The notes under the pieces are model-generated. The model was not told the origin of the DNA. It saw only the letters and a list, made by a program, of their open reading frames with translations, and made no database searches. 64,000 nucleotides of DNA from DAISJI01 sp964559835 (lineage in GTDB: Bacteria > Acidobacteriota > Terriglobia > Terriglobales > Acidobacteriaceae): assembly GCA_964559835.1 (NCBI GenBank), contig CAZLJE010000021.1, forward strand, positions 1 through 64,000, given 5' to 3'. The position numbers were made by a program, and so were the translations under genes. Below are positions 16,924 to 24,690 of the stretch, piece after piece (position 1 is the stretch's first letter; every line of letters begins with the position of its first letter).

Positions 16924-17207
16924 GCGGTTGTACGTTATACGTTGTAAGTTGCAAGTTAAAGCCGCCCGTCGGGGCGGCGTTTGTATTTGCCTCGGACTGA
17001 CGGCCTCGCGAAAAGAGAGTCCCATGGCTTACGCCATGGGCTAGGAATTCGTACCGGGCTCGCTGCGCTCGCGCTGTAGCAGGCCGGAGTCAGATTTCCG
17101 GTGGACGCGTAGTGCACGCTGACCGGCGGGACGCCGATGTTCCCAACACGAAGCCGCCCCGACGGGCGGCTTTAACTTGCAACTTACAACGTATAACTTA
17201 CAACCGT
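16924..17207. repeat. 55-bp inverted repeat pair with heptamer arms
   Basis: The left arm (16924-16980) and right arm (17152-17207) are reverse complements with only a few mismatches. Each arm has 7-bp units (GTTGTAC/GTTATAC/GTTGTAA/GTTGCAA) fused to a GCCGCCCGTCGGGGCGGC hairpin. The 170-bp interior holds a TTAC-loop hairpin element (17021-17085) and a GACCGGCGGGACGCCGATGTT motif also seen near 12073. The left hairpin can terminate the DksA-like gene, the right one the converging AsmA gene. Confidence 0.85.
17021..17085. repeat. TTAC-loop hairpin element, copy at 17021
   Basis: CCCATGGC (17021-17028), loop TTAC, GCCATGGG (17033-17040), then CTAGGAATT and GGGCTCGCTGCGCTCGCG. It has the same architecture as the copy at 16274 but a different, still fully paired stem. 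Confidence 0.7.
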
Positions 17208-17208
17208 T

Positions 17209-20200
17209 TTATTGTTTGGGCGGTTCGGGTGGCGGTTGTTGCTGTTTCTTTTTGTTCTGCTGGCCTTGGATTACCTGGTTCAGGATGTTGCCCAAGGGGT
17301 TCTGCTGCTGGGGCTGAGCCTGGTCGGGATTGGCGACGGGTTGGTTCGGCTGATTGCTCTGGTGCTGTTGCTGCTGTTGCTGCTGTTGCCGCTGCTGGCC
17401 GCCGAGGGCGCCGAGGATCCCGCCGAGTCCTCCCTGCTGTTGCTGCTGGCCCTGCTGGTTCTTTCCGCCGAGCACCGCGCCCAGAATCCCAGACGCCGCA
17501 CCGGCCGGATTGGCGGCAGTCGGGAGCAGGTTCTGAAGCTTCATCTGCGCGATCTTCTGGACGTCGGGCGCGAAGCGCGGATTGCTGAGCGTTCCCGTCA
17601 CGAGCACCGGAATCACGAGTTCGCCCTGCTGGTTGGCGAGCGCCGTGTTCATGAAGCCGCCAACCTGCGTGCCACCCACCTGGGAAGAGAGCGCCTTGTC
17701 GAGGATCGCCGTGACATGCATGTTCAGGCCTTCGTCGACGAGGTTCACCGCGCCATCGGCTGCGAGCGACCCGCCGGGGATCAGCGCTTTGAGATTGTTC
17801 GTTTGCGCGAGGCCGTTGACGACGTTGAAGGTGCCGGTGAGGCGAAGCAGATCGGTGAAGGCCTGGCCTGCCGACGACGAAGCAGGAGCGTTGGAGACGA
17901 ACTTCGCCACCTGCGAGAGCTGGTTGAGGAGGTCGACGTGCGCGAGGCGGCCCTTGGTGAGGTCGACGTTCAGGTTGCCGTTGAGAGTGCGCGCTATATC
18001 CTGCGCGGACGCGGCGCGGAAGCTGGTGTTCGCGTTGGCCGACAGCAGGCCGTAGAGCGTCTCTTTGACCGAACTGACGGACGAAAGCAGCTTGTTGGCG
18101 TCCACCTGTTCGAGCTTCATGTTCATGCTGACTGCCATGGGCTTCTGACGCAGATCGAGGACGATGGAGCCGTTCTCTTGCCCGTTGTACACCGCGGCGG
18201 TCACGGGCGACATGCGGATGACGCCGTGGTCGAGGGCGACGGTGGCCTTCAGGTTGGAGAGGACAAGCTGGTCGTATTCGACCGTGCCGACGGAGACGTT
18301 GCCGCCGCCGGTCATCTTGTCGATGATGCTGGGTTGCGCGGGAGACTGGGCGTAGGCGGAGGGGATCAGCCCCACCCTAGCAAAAGAGGCTAGGGTGGGC
18401 CACCCATGTCCTTTATTTCCTGAATCGTTGGAGGCGCGCTTGGCTGGCGGTTGCGAGGCAACGAGATTCTGCAGTTCGGCGACGTTCACTTTGTCGGCAG
18501 TGAGCGTGAACTGCACGTGGGGCGCGCTGAAATTCTGCAAGGTCACGCTGCCGCCGGCATTGGTGTGGCCGACGGATGCGGCGAGGTTCTGCATCGTCAT
18601 CGAGTTGCTGGTGAAGCCGAGGTCCGCATTCTTGACGTTCAGCGGCTGGGTGAGTTCCGGCGTTCTCAGCGTGGCGTTGATGATCTTGCCTGAGCCGGAG
18701 AAGGTCATGGCCGACGAATTCTTGAGCGGGCCGCTGGCGTGGACGTCGAGATTCATGCTGCCAGTACCATCCATGTCTTTCACTGCATCGACGCCGTAGG
18801 CGCGGGCGATGGAGAGCAGCTCGTGCAGGTTCGCGTTCGCTGTCTTGACCGTTGCGTCAATGGCGGGCGAGGGCGAAGTGTAGTTGGCAAGCGTGAACTG
18901 CACGGCGACCTGAGTATTGCCGCTCTTGGCGGTGAACGGGGCGGAGCGGATCTGCTGCGGAGTCAGGTCGAGCGACATGGCGCCGACATCCACCGGCTCC
19001 TTCAGATCGCCGCCGCTGATGCGAACGTCCTTGCCAACGATGGTGCCATTCATTGCCGGCGCGCTGACCGCACCGGTGGCGTGAACGTCGGCGGTGACGT
19101 TGCCGCTCACCTTCATCGAGGGATTGAAGGCAACGCCAAAGGCAGAGGCCAGGCGTGCCGCTTCCTCGATCGAAGTCTGTTGCAAGGTGACGTGGACGTT
19201 GACCTGCGCCGGCGTGGGACCGGCGTTGATGTCGCCGGCGATATTGATCGGCGTCTGGCCGAGATGCAGCTTGGCGCTGTCGATGTGGATCTGGTCCGAC
19301 TGGAGCTTATCGCTGGCCTTGTATTCGAGCGTGATGGGGTAATCGATGCGGGCGCGCTTGATGAGGGCGTCGGTGAGCTTGAGCGAACCTTCCGAACTGA
19401 GCACGCCCTTGTCGTTCTTGGCGCTCAGGTCGCCGGTCAGGATGCCATCCATGCCTTCGAGAGCGGGGACGTTGGCGAGCTTCTGAAGGCCGGCGATGGA
19501 AATCTCGTTGAACCGGAGCTTGCCATCGAAAGGCGTGGCGAGCATGTTGTCGGCCATGGGTCCGGCGGTGCCTTGGAGTTCGAGCGTCTCCTTGCCCTGG
19601 CCGGCAATGTGGAGCGCGGCGTCGAGGCTGAACGCTTTATGCGGCGCGAAGTCGGTGAGCGTAAGGTCGATGTTGTTGTAGACGGCGCGCGAGTTCTTGG
19701 CCTGGTCGATCATCGTGACCTGGCCGTTGTTGATGCCGAGCTTGGCCAGGACGAATTCCCCTTGGCTGCTCTTCTGCTGCGGGGGAGGCGCGTTCCCCTG
19801 CGGCGCGGGTTGAGCCGGCGCGGCGCCGGGTTGAGCGGGCGCTTCGCTCTTCTTACCAAGGGTGGAGAAATTCCAGAGGCCGGCGCGATTTTTGATGAGT
19901 TCCACCTGGGGCTGGTCGAGGGTCAGAGAGCGGATGTCGACATTTTTACGGAGAAGCGGCAGGAGCTTCACCGAGGCGTCGATGTAGTGGGCCTGGGCGA
20001 AGGCGCCGCCGCCGAACTGTGGGTCCTCGCCGATCACGAGGTTGTCCATGCGTACCCCCGGCGGGGTCATGGAAAGGTGCATGGCGCCGAAGGTGACGGG
20101 ACGTCCGAGGGCCTTCTCGAGTTGCGATTGCACCAGGCCGTGGTAACGGTTGACGTCAACCACCAGCGGAATCGCAACGATGGCGATAATGACCAGAACG

Positions 20201-20235
20201 ATAATGACGATGAGCGCGATGCCGAGCTTCCGCAT
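17209..20235 (-). CDS. AsmA-family protein with poly-Gln tail
   Basis: The 1008-aa protein starts with a single signal-anchor helix (about 4-25) followed by an AsmA-like N-domain (VVDVNRYHGLVQSQLEKALGR) and long beta-rich repeats, as in AsmA/TamB/YhdP proteins that bridge the envelope and move phospholipid. The AsmA C-terminal domain lies at about 650-880. The end (about 915-1008) is Gln/Pro/Asn-rich, with runs of Gln. Residues about 610-623 (GHGWPTLASFARVGL) are the translation of an 11-bp perfect hairpin repeat inserted in frame. It faces the DksA-like gene tail to tail. GGAGC lies upstream of the ATG. The family call is good; the cargo is unknown. Confidence 0.85.
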   Translation of the reverse strand: MRKLGIALIVIIVLVIIAIVAIPLVVDVNRYHGLVQSQLEKALGRPVTFGAMHLSMTPPGVRMDNLVIGEDPQFGGGAFAQAHYIDASVKLLPLLRKNVDIRSLTLDQPQVELIKNRAGLWNFSTLGKKSEAPAQPGAAPAQPAPQGNAPPPQQKSSQGEFVLAKLGINNGQVTMIDQAKNSRAVYNNIDLTLTDFAPHKAFSLDAALHIAGQGKETLELQGTAGPMADNMLATPFDGKLRFNEISIAGLQKLANVPALEGMDGILTGDLSAKNDKGVLSSEGSLKLTDALIKRARIDYPITLEYKASDKLQSDQIHIDSAKLHLGQTPINIAGDINAGPTPAQVNVHVTLQQTSIEEAARLASAFGVAFNPSMKVSGNVTADVHATGAVSAPAMNGTIVGKDVRISGGDLKEPVDVGAMSLDLTPQQIRSAPFTAKSGNTQVAVQFTLANYTSPSPAIDATVKTANANLHELLSIARAYGVDAVKDMDGTGSMNLDVHASGPLKNSSAMTFSGSGKIINATLRTPELTQPLNVKNADLGFTSNSMTMQNLAASVGHTNAGGSVTLQNFSAPHVQFTLTADKVNVAELQNLVASQPPAKRASNDSGNKGHGWPTLASFARVGLIPSAYAQSPAQPSIIDKMTGGGNVSVGTVEYDQLVLSNLKATVALDHGVIRMSPVTAAVYNGQENGSIVLDLRQKPMAVSMNMKLEQVDANKLLSSVSSVKETLYGLLSANANTSFRAASAQDIARTLNGNLNVDLTKGRLAHVDLLNQLSQVAKFVSNAPASSSAGQAFTDLLRLTGTFNVVNGLAQTNNLKALIPGGSLAADGAVNLVDEGLNMHVTAILDKALSSQVGGTQVGGFMNTALANQQGELVIPVLVTGTLSNPRFAPDVQKIAQMKLQNLLPTAANPAGAASGILGAVLGGKNQQGQQQQQGGLGGILGALGGQQRQQQQQQQQHQSNQPNQPVANPDQAQPQQQNPLGNILNQVIQGQQNKKKQQQPPPEPPKQ
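18371..18405. repeat. 7-nt-loop hairpin element inside the AsmA gene
   Basis: CCCACCCTAGC (18371-18381), loop AAAAGAG, GCTAGGGTGGG (18389-18399), then CCACCC. It is in frame and adds about 12 residues to the protein. Confidence 0.75.
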
Positions 20236-20606
20236 AAAAAGCTCCTTCCGACGGGGCGCAGGAACGTCGTGTTCCTAAGCTACTCTCGCTTTTGACAAAT
20301 GTCCTGTATGGTTCGACGGCGAATGAGCGCTGCACGGTTGTAAAGCGGAGTGCGGGGTCCGGGATCCGGGGTCCTGAAAGCCGCAAATCGGAAGCCGTAT
20401 CCGGGGGTCCGGAGTGCGGACACCGGACTCCGGATACCGGGATAGCGCATAAAGTTGCGGCGCGGCAGTGACTTAGGGCGGTGTCCGTTTGACGGTCGTG
20501 AATGGCGGCTGCTAGACTGACGTTTTGCCTGTCCGCAGCGGCGGCATTCCGTGCAGCCAGCGCGTTCGGAACGGCGTAATCCCTCCCGACGTAAGGACCT
20601 CATTCA
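20236..20606. repeat. Divergent spacer with CCGGGGT heptamer units
   Basis: This 371-bp region between the AsmA and TPR genes contains two clusters of 7-bp-spaced units, GGGGTCC/GGGATCC (20349-20376) and CCGGAGT/CCGGACT/CCGGATA (20401-20441), partly in inverted orientation. The promoters of both genes should lie here, but I cannot place them firmly. Confidence 0.6.
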
Positions 20607-21317
20607 GTGCGCAGCCAAACAAGACATCGGTTGAAACAGGACCAGTTCGCAGCCGGCGCCAGCGAAGCGTTGGACTGGACGGTAGAACATCGCGAGAAGT
20701 TGATCTACGGCGCTACCGCTCTCATCGTCATTCTGCTGATCGGCTTCGGCGGCTGGTGGTACATGCAGCGGCAGGATGAAGCGGCCGGCCAGGCGCTCGG
20801 CCACGCCATCGGCATCTACAGCACACCATTGAGCGCTGCTGGGCAGCCTCCGGCGCCCGGAACCACGGCGTTTGCCACGTCGCAGGAGCGCGCCAAGGCG
20901 GCGAAGGACGAGTTCAAGAGCGTCGCCGACAAGTACGGCCGCACGAATTCCGGTGAACTGGCCAAGTACTTTGTAGGGCTGACGGACATCGACCTGAATA
21001 ACACGGCGGAAGCGGAGCGCGAATTGAAGGAAGTAGCGTCAACGCGCAATGCGGATACGTCGGCGCTGGCGAAGATGGCGCTGGCGTCGCTCTACCGGCG
21101 CGAGGGCAAGGACCAGGACGCGATCGCGCTGTACAAGCAAGTGGCGGACAAACCGACGAACACGGTGTCGAAAGGGGCGGCGCAACTGGAGATGGCCGCG
21201 ACCTACGAAAGCAAAGACCCGCAGAACGCGAGAATCGTGTACCAGCAGATCCAGAAGGAAGACGCGAAGAGCGCGGCGGCGGACATCGCGACACAGAGGC
21301 TGGCGAGCCTGAAATAG
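20607..21317 (+). CDS. Membrane-anchored TPR protein, YfgM-like
   Basis: The 236-aa protein has a cytoplasmic N-terminus (1-30), one membrane span (about 31-53: KLIYGATALIVILLIGFGGW) and TPR-like helices (about 95-235). This is the layout of YfgM/TPR_21 proteins that work with the secretion translocon or BamB-like factors. The start is GTG, with AAGGA 11 nt upstream. No BamB or other Bam gene is adjacent. A GGGTCGC heptamer array starts at its stop codon, followed by a terminator. Confidence 0.75.
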   Translation: MRSQTRHRLKQDQFAAGASEALDWTVEHREKLIYGATALIVILLIGFGGWWYMQRQDEAAGQALGHAIGIYSTPLSAAGQPPAPGTTAFATSQERAKAAKDEFKSVADKYGRTNSGELAKYFVGLTDIDLNNTAEAERELKEVASTRNADTSALAKMALASLYRREGKDQDAIALYKQVADKPTNTVSKGAAQLEMAATYESKDPQNARIVYQQIQKEDAKSAAADIATQRLASLK

Positions 21318-21348
21318 GGTCGCGGGTCGCGGGTTGCGGGTCGCGGGA
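21315..21348. repeat. Heptamer array GGGTCGC
   Basis: Four clean 7-bp units (GGGTCGC, GGGTCGC, GGGTTGC, GGGTCGC) begin at the TAG stop codon of the TPR gene. Confidence 0.8.
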
Positions 21349-21360
21349 AAAGGTAAACAA

Positions 21361-21388
21361 AAGCTGCGGATGATCCGCGGCTTTTTTG
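21361..21388 (+). terminator. Rho-independent terminator after the TPR gene
   Basis: AAGCTGCGGA and TCCGCGGCTT pair with one mismatch around a TGA loop, followed by a T run. Confidence 0.8.
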
Positions 21389-21407
21389 TTTCCGGGAAGA
21401 AGACCGT

Positions 21408-21466
21408 CTCACACGAAGTACACGAAGGTCACACGAAGGACACACGAAGGACACGAACGTACACAC
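21408..21466. repeat. ACACGAAGG tandem repeats
   Basis: Five ACACGAAGG-like units spaced 9-11 bp (ACACGAAGT, ACACGAAGG, ACACGAAGG, ACACGAAGG, ACACGAACG). Relatives occur near 168, 7447, 7556, 9473 and 30730. Confidence 0.7.
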
Positions 21467-21478
21467 GATGGGTGAAAG

Positions 21479-22603
21479 TCAGGTTCTGCGGACGACTAAG
21501 CAGGTGATGTCGTCGTGCTGGCGGGCCTGGCCGACGAAGCGGTCGAGGGTGAAGGTCAGGTTCTGGATGAAGTCGTTGGCGGCCAGGCCTCCGCAGCGTT
21601 GCACGACATCCATGAGGCGCGACTCCTCGAATTCCTGTTCGCGCTCGTTGACGGCTTCGACGGTAAAGATGACGATCTCGTCGCCGGGGCTGATGGTGGT
21701 GGCGGCGCAATCATAGTGCGCGTCGGGGAGGATGCCGAGCGGAACGCCGCCGGCGTCAAGGCGCTCCACGGAACCGTTGGTCCGGCGAAGCATGGGCGCG
21801 TTGTGGCCGGCGTTGACTGAGACCATTTCGCCGGAGCGCATGTCGAGAATGGCGAGGAAGGCGGTGGTGAAGCGCTGTCCGCCGCTGCTGTGCTTACAGG
21901 CGTAGCGGTTGACACCTGCGACGAGCGGCACGAGGGTGTCGCAACTGCCGGTCAGGGTGTGCAGGCTGGCCTGGAAGGTCGCCATGAGCAGCGCGGCGGG
22001 CATGCTCTTGCCGGCGACGTCGGCAACGACGCACAGGACGCGCGCGTCCTCGGGTTTGCCGATGGGAATGACATCGTAATAGTCACCGGCAACGGTGTTG
22101 GCGGGGCGGGTGATGAACGCGATATCGAGACCGGGGATGATGGGAGGCTTCTCGGGGACGAGCCAGCGCTGGATCTCGCGGGCGATCTCGAGATCGCGCT
22201 TCATGATGATGCGGTCGGAGATCTCGAGGATGAGGACGAAGAGGATCAGGAATGCACCCAGCCCCTCGATCTGAAGACCGTGGCTCGCGTCTCCGGCGTT
22301 GCCTTGCAGGCCGCCGACCAGGAGCAGCACCAGGCCGGCAAGCAGCAGGATACGACGCGTGGGCGAGAGCTTGCTCATCACCGCCCAAAAGAAGTCGCGG
22401 GCAATGTACAGGGCCTGTCTGCCCGGCGGCAGATGAGAGTAGTCCTTGGGGCTGATGTCCTTGGAGTACAGGCGGTAGCCGCTGCGGGTCTCGACCTTGA
22501 ACTGGGCCCAGAGCTGGTTGAGTTCCATGCCCTCGCTGATGTGCTGCCAAAAGTCGTCGAGGCGGTCGAAGGCTGGGCGGCGGGGCGGGGCGGCTGTGGG
22601 CAT
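21479..22603 (-). CDS. SpoIIE/RsbU-type PP2C phosphatase, membrane-bound
   Basis: The 374-aa protein has two hydrophobic spans (about 84-100 and 113-128) and a C-terminal PP2C/SpoIIE domain (about 155-372). AGDYYDV, VADVAGKS, NAGHN and the final DDITCLV are present. Where relatives usually have T-D-G-V/I-x-E-A, this one reads FTVEAVNE, so one usual metal-binding Asp seems missing. Such phosphatases dephosphorylate anti-anti-sigma factors in partner-switch pathways; no STAS or RsbW gene is nearby. An N-terminal region (1-80) is of unknown function. Confidence 0.82.
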   Translation of the reverse strand: MPTAAPPRRPAFDRLDDFWQHISEGMELNQLWAQFKVETRSGYRLYSKDISPKDYSHLPPGRQALYIARDFFWAVMSKLSPTRRILLLAGLVLLLVGGLQGNAGDASHGLQIEGLGAFLILFVLILEISDRIIMKRDLEIAREIQRWLVPEKPPIIPGLDIAFITRPANTVAGDYYDVIPIGKPEDARVLCVVADVAGKSMPAALLMATFQASLHTLTGSCDTLVPLVAGVNRYACKHSSGGQRFTTAFLAILDMRSGEMVSVNAGHNAPMLRRTNGSVERLDAGGVPLGILPDAHYDCAATTISPGDEIVIFTVEAVNEREQEFEESRLMDVVQRCGGLAANDFIQNLTFTLDRFVGQARQHDDITCLVVRRT

Positions 22604-22618
22604 GGCGAAGCAATTATA

Positions 22619-22664
22619 GGGGGTAGGGCTTGGGGCACAGGGCGTAGGGCTCAGGGCTCAGGGG
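22619..22664. repeat. Heptamer array GGGCGTA/GGGCTCA
   Basis: Six 7-bp units (GGGGGTA, GGGCTTG, GGGCACA, GGGCGTA, GGGCTCA, GGGCTCA) lie upstream of the phosphatase start. Confidence 0.75.
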
Positions 22665-22793
22665 GATATGGCTCTCGGCTCGTCGGTGAAAAACAAAACA
22701 CAAGGTCCCTCGACTCGGACTGACGTCCTCGCTCGGGATGACAAACCGAAGATGCGGGAAAGTAATTCTGGACAGGCGGACCGGCCGTTGATA

Positions 22794-22811
22794 TAACTAA
22801 CCGGTTATTTA
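22794..22811. promoter_or_regulatory. Candidate TetR operator
   Basis: TAACTAACCGGTTATTTA is an 18-bp near-palindrome centred on a perfect TAACCGGTTA. It overlaps a TATAAC -10-like hexamer and ends 4 nt before the TetR start codon, fitting autorepression of the whole exporter operon. Confidence 0.55.
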
Positions 22812-22814
22812 ATT

Positions 22815-23546
22815 ATGAATCCGCGACCCAAGATGCTGGGCACGCGCAACCAGCCGGAGCAGACGAAAGCGGCGATCCTGGAAGCCGCGCTGGCGGAGTT
22901 CGCGAATATGGGATTGTCGGGCGGGCGCACGGACGCGATCGCCAAGACTGCTGGCGTCAACAAGGCGCTGCTCTATTACTACTTCAAGGACAAAGAGACG
23001 CTGTACGGAGCGACGCTGGAATCGGTATTTGCGTCGACGGCGGCGAAGCTGTCCGCGGTACTGGACCAGGCGCTGCCGCCGCGCGAGAAGCTGCTGGCGG
23101 TTGCGGCGACGTATTTCGACGCGGTGGCGTCGAACCCGCTGTTCCCCCGGCTGGTGCAGCAGGAGATGATGCGGGCCGGGACGGGCATGTCGCCGCACCT
23201 GCTCCGCATCGCAGAAAAGTATCAGCGGCCGGTGTTTGCGAAACTGATGCGGCTGTTCGAGGCAGGCATACGGGCAGGCGAGTTCCGCAAGATCGACGTG
23301 TTCCAGTTCATGCCGTCGATGGTCGCGATCATCGTGCATTACTTCTCCAGCACGCCGATGATGAGGGCTTTCATGCCGGGCGATCCGTTGTCGCCGGAGC
23401 GCATTGCGGCGCGGCGGGTGGCGGTGCTGGATTTCATATCGGCGGCGGTGTTTACGAAAGACCCCGGTAAGCCAAGACCGGGCTTACCCGGGGCACCTGT
23501 GTTCACGAAAGCACCCCAGAAAATAATGAAGGAGGGACGCCGATGA
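22815..23546 (+). CDS. TetR-family repressor of exporter operon
   Basis: The 243-aa protein has an N-terminal TetR helix-turn-helix (about 15-62; GRTDAIAKTAGVNKALLYYYFKDK) and a helical ligand domain. Its C-terminus (about 210-243) is unusual: VFTK is followed by Pro/Gly-rich residues, then VFTK again, produced by an in-frame hairpin repeat (23462-23493) flanked by near-identical GTGTTYACGAAAG sequences. The stop overlaps the start of the HlyD-type gene by 4 nt, so the pair is co-translated. It probably controls the three transporter genes that follow through the palindrome at its own start. Confidence 0.85.
   Translation: MNPRPKMLGTRNQPEQTKAAILEAALAEFANMGLSGGRTDAIAKTAGVNKALLYYYFKDKETLYGATLESVFASTAAKLSAVLDQALPPREKLLAVAATYFDAVASNPLFPRLVQQEMMRAGTGMSPHLLRIAEKYQRPVFAKLMRLFEAGIRAGEFRKIDVFQFMPSMVAIIVHYFSSTPMMRAFMPGDPLSPERIAARRVAVLDFISAAVFTKDPGKPRPGLPGAPVFTKAPQKIMKEGRR
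23450..23511. repeat. 7-nt-loop hairpin with flanking direct repeats in the TetR gene
   Basis: CCCCGGTAAGCC (23462-23473), loop AAGACCG, GGCTTACCCGGGG (23481-23493; one bulged C), then CACC. It is flanked by GTGTTTACGAAAG and GTGTTCACGAAAG, which look like a duplicated target or duplicated unit edge. Confidence 0.7.
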
Positions 23547-24625
23547 ACCGCAAGAAATTCGGCATCCTGCTGCTGGTGATCCTGCTGGTCGCAACCGCGT
23601 ACTACTTTCTGAGCACGCAACGGGATCGCGGGCTGGTGCTGGTCGGGACGGTGGACGCGAACCAGGTCATCGTCAGCGCGAAGATCGAGGGTCGCATTGA
23701 GAAATTGACCGTGGATGAAGGCACTCCGGTCAAGCAAGGCGACGTGGTCGCGGAACTCGACACCGAAGAACTGGAAGCGCTGAAGAACGCGGCGCGAGCG
23801 ACGCTGGCGAGCATGAAGTCGCAGGTGAGCGGGACGCAGGCGACGGAGCAGGCGACGCGAGGGACGGTGTCGAGCGACGTACTGACGGCGCAAGCGCAGG
23901 TGCAGTCGACGCGCGCGCAACTCGTCGAAGCGCAGGCGAACCTCAGGCAACAGGAGCTGGATACGAAACGCACTGTGGCGTTGGCCGAACAGGGAGTGGC
24001 GTCGCAACAGGACCGCGATCGCGCAGTGGCGGCGCTGGATGCGGCGAAGGCGCGGGTACAGTCGTTGCAAGATCAAGTGCGGGCCGCGCAATCGAATCTA
24101 GCTGCGGCGCAGGCGCGGACGCACCAGGCCCACACAGCACAGAGCACGGTTGCGGCGATGTCGGCGCAGATGCAAGCAGCGCAGGCGCAACTGGCGCAGG
24201 CAGACACCAGGCTTCAGTACACGAAAGTCACGGCGCCGGTGAGTGGAGTGGTGAGCGTGAGGGCGGCTCGGCAGGGCGAGGTTGTCAATCCGGGAACACC
24301 GATCGTCACCATCATGGATTTGAACGATACATGGGTGCGCGCGGCGATCCCGGAGACGTACGCGGACAAAGTGCAGTTGGGCGACACGCTCGACGTCCGC
24401 ATGCCGGATGGATCGACTGTCCCGGGCAAGCTCATCTTCAAGAACACCGAAGGCGATTTCGCGACGCAGCGCGACGTCAGCCGGCAGAAGCGCGACATCA
24501 AGACCGTCGCGCTGAAGCTGAAGATCGACAATGCCGGCATGAAGTATGCGACGGGCATGACGGCCGAGGTTCTGGTGCCGTGGAGCAAGCTGAACGGCAC
24601 AACGACAACGGCCGAGAAGAAATAA
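23543..24625 (+). CDS. HlyD-family membrane fusion protein
   Basis: The 360-aa periplasmic adaptor has an N-terminal signal anchor (about 5-23), the first half of a biotinyl-lipoyl domain (VGTVDANQVIVSAKIEGRI), a long Ala/Gln-rich coiled-coil hairpin (about 75-220), the second lipoyl half (YTKVTAPVSGVVSVR) and a C-terminal beta barrel. The layout matches YbhG/HlyD adaptors of ABC exporters. It overlaps the TetR gene by 4 nt and precedes ABC ATPase and permease genes. An outer-membrane TolC partner is not in the window. Confidence 0.9.
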   Translation: MNRKKFGILLLVILLVATAYYFLSTQRDRGLVLVGTVDANQVIVSAKIEGRIEKLTVDEGTPVKQGDVVAELDTEELEALKNAARATLASMKSQVSGTQATEQATRGTVSSDVLTAQAQVQSTRAQLVEAQANLRQQELDTKRTVALAEQGVASQQDRDRAVAALDAAKARVQSLQDQVRAAQSNLAAAQARTHQAHTAQSTVAAMSAQMQAAQAQLAQADTRLQYTKVTAPVSGVVSVRAARQGEVVNPGTPIVTIMDLNDTWVRAAIPETYADKVQLGDTLDVRMPDGSTVPGKLIFKNTEGDFATQRDVSRQKRDIKTVALKLKIDNAGMKYATGMTAEVLVPWSKLNGTTTTAEKK

Positions 24626-24627
24626 AC

Positions 24628-24664
24628 GGGCTCCAGGGTCCGGGCTCCAGGCTCCGGGCTCCGG
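24628..24664. repeat. Heptamer array CCGGGCT/CCAGGCT
   Basis: Five 7-bp units (CCAGGGT, CCGGGCT, CCAGGCT, CCGGGCT, CCGG) begin 6 nt after the HlyD gene stop. Confidence 0.8.
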
Positions 24665-24690
24665 CAGCCGGACGCCGTCAGCGCCTACAC

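Noticed and set aside
18739..20295. Long plus-strand open frame opposite the AsmA gene
   Set aside because: Antisense shadow: the opposite strand is a clear AsmA protein with consistent domain order.
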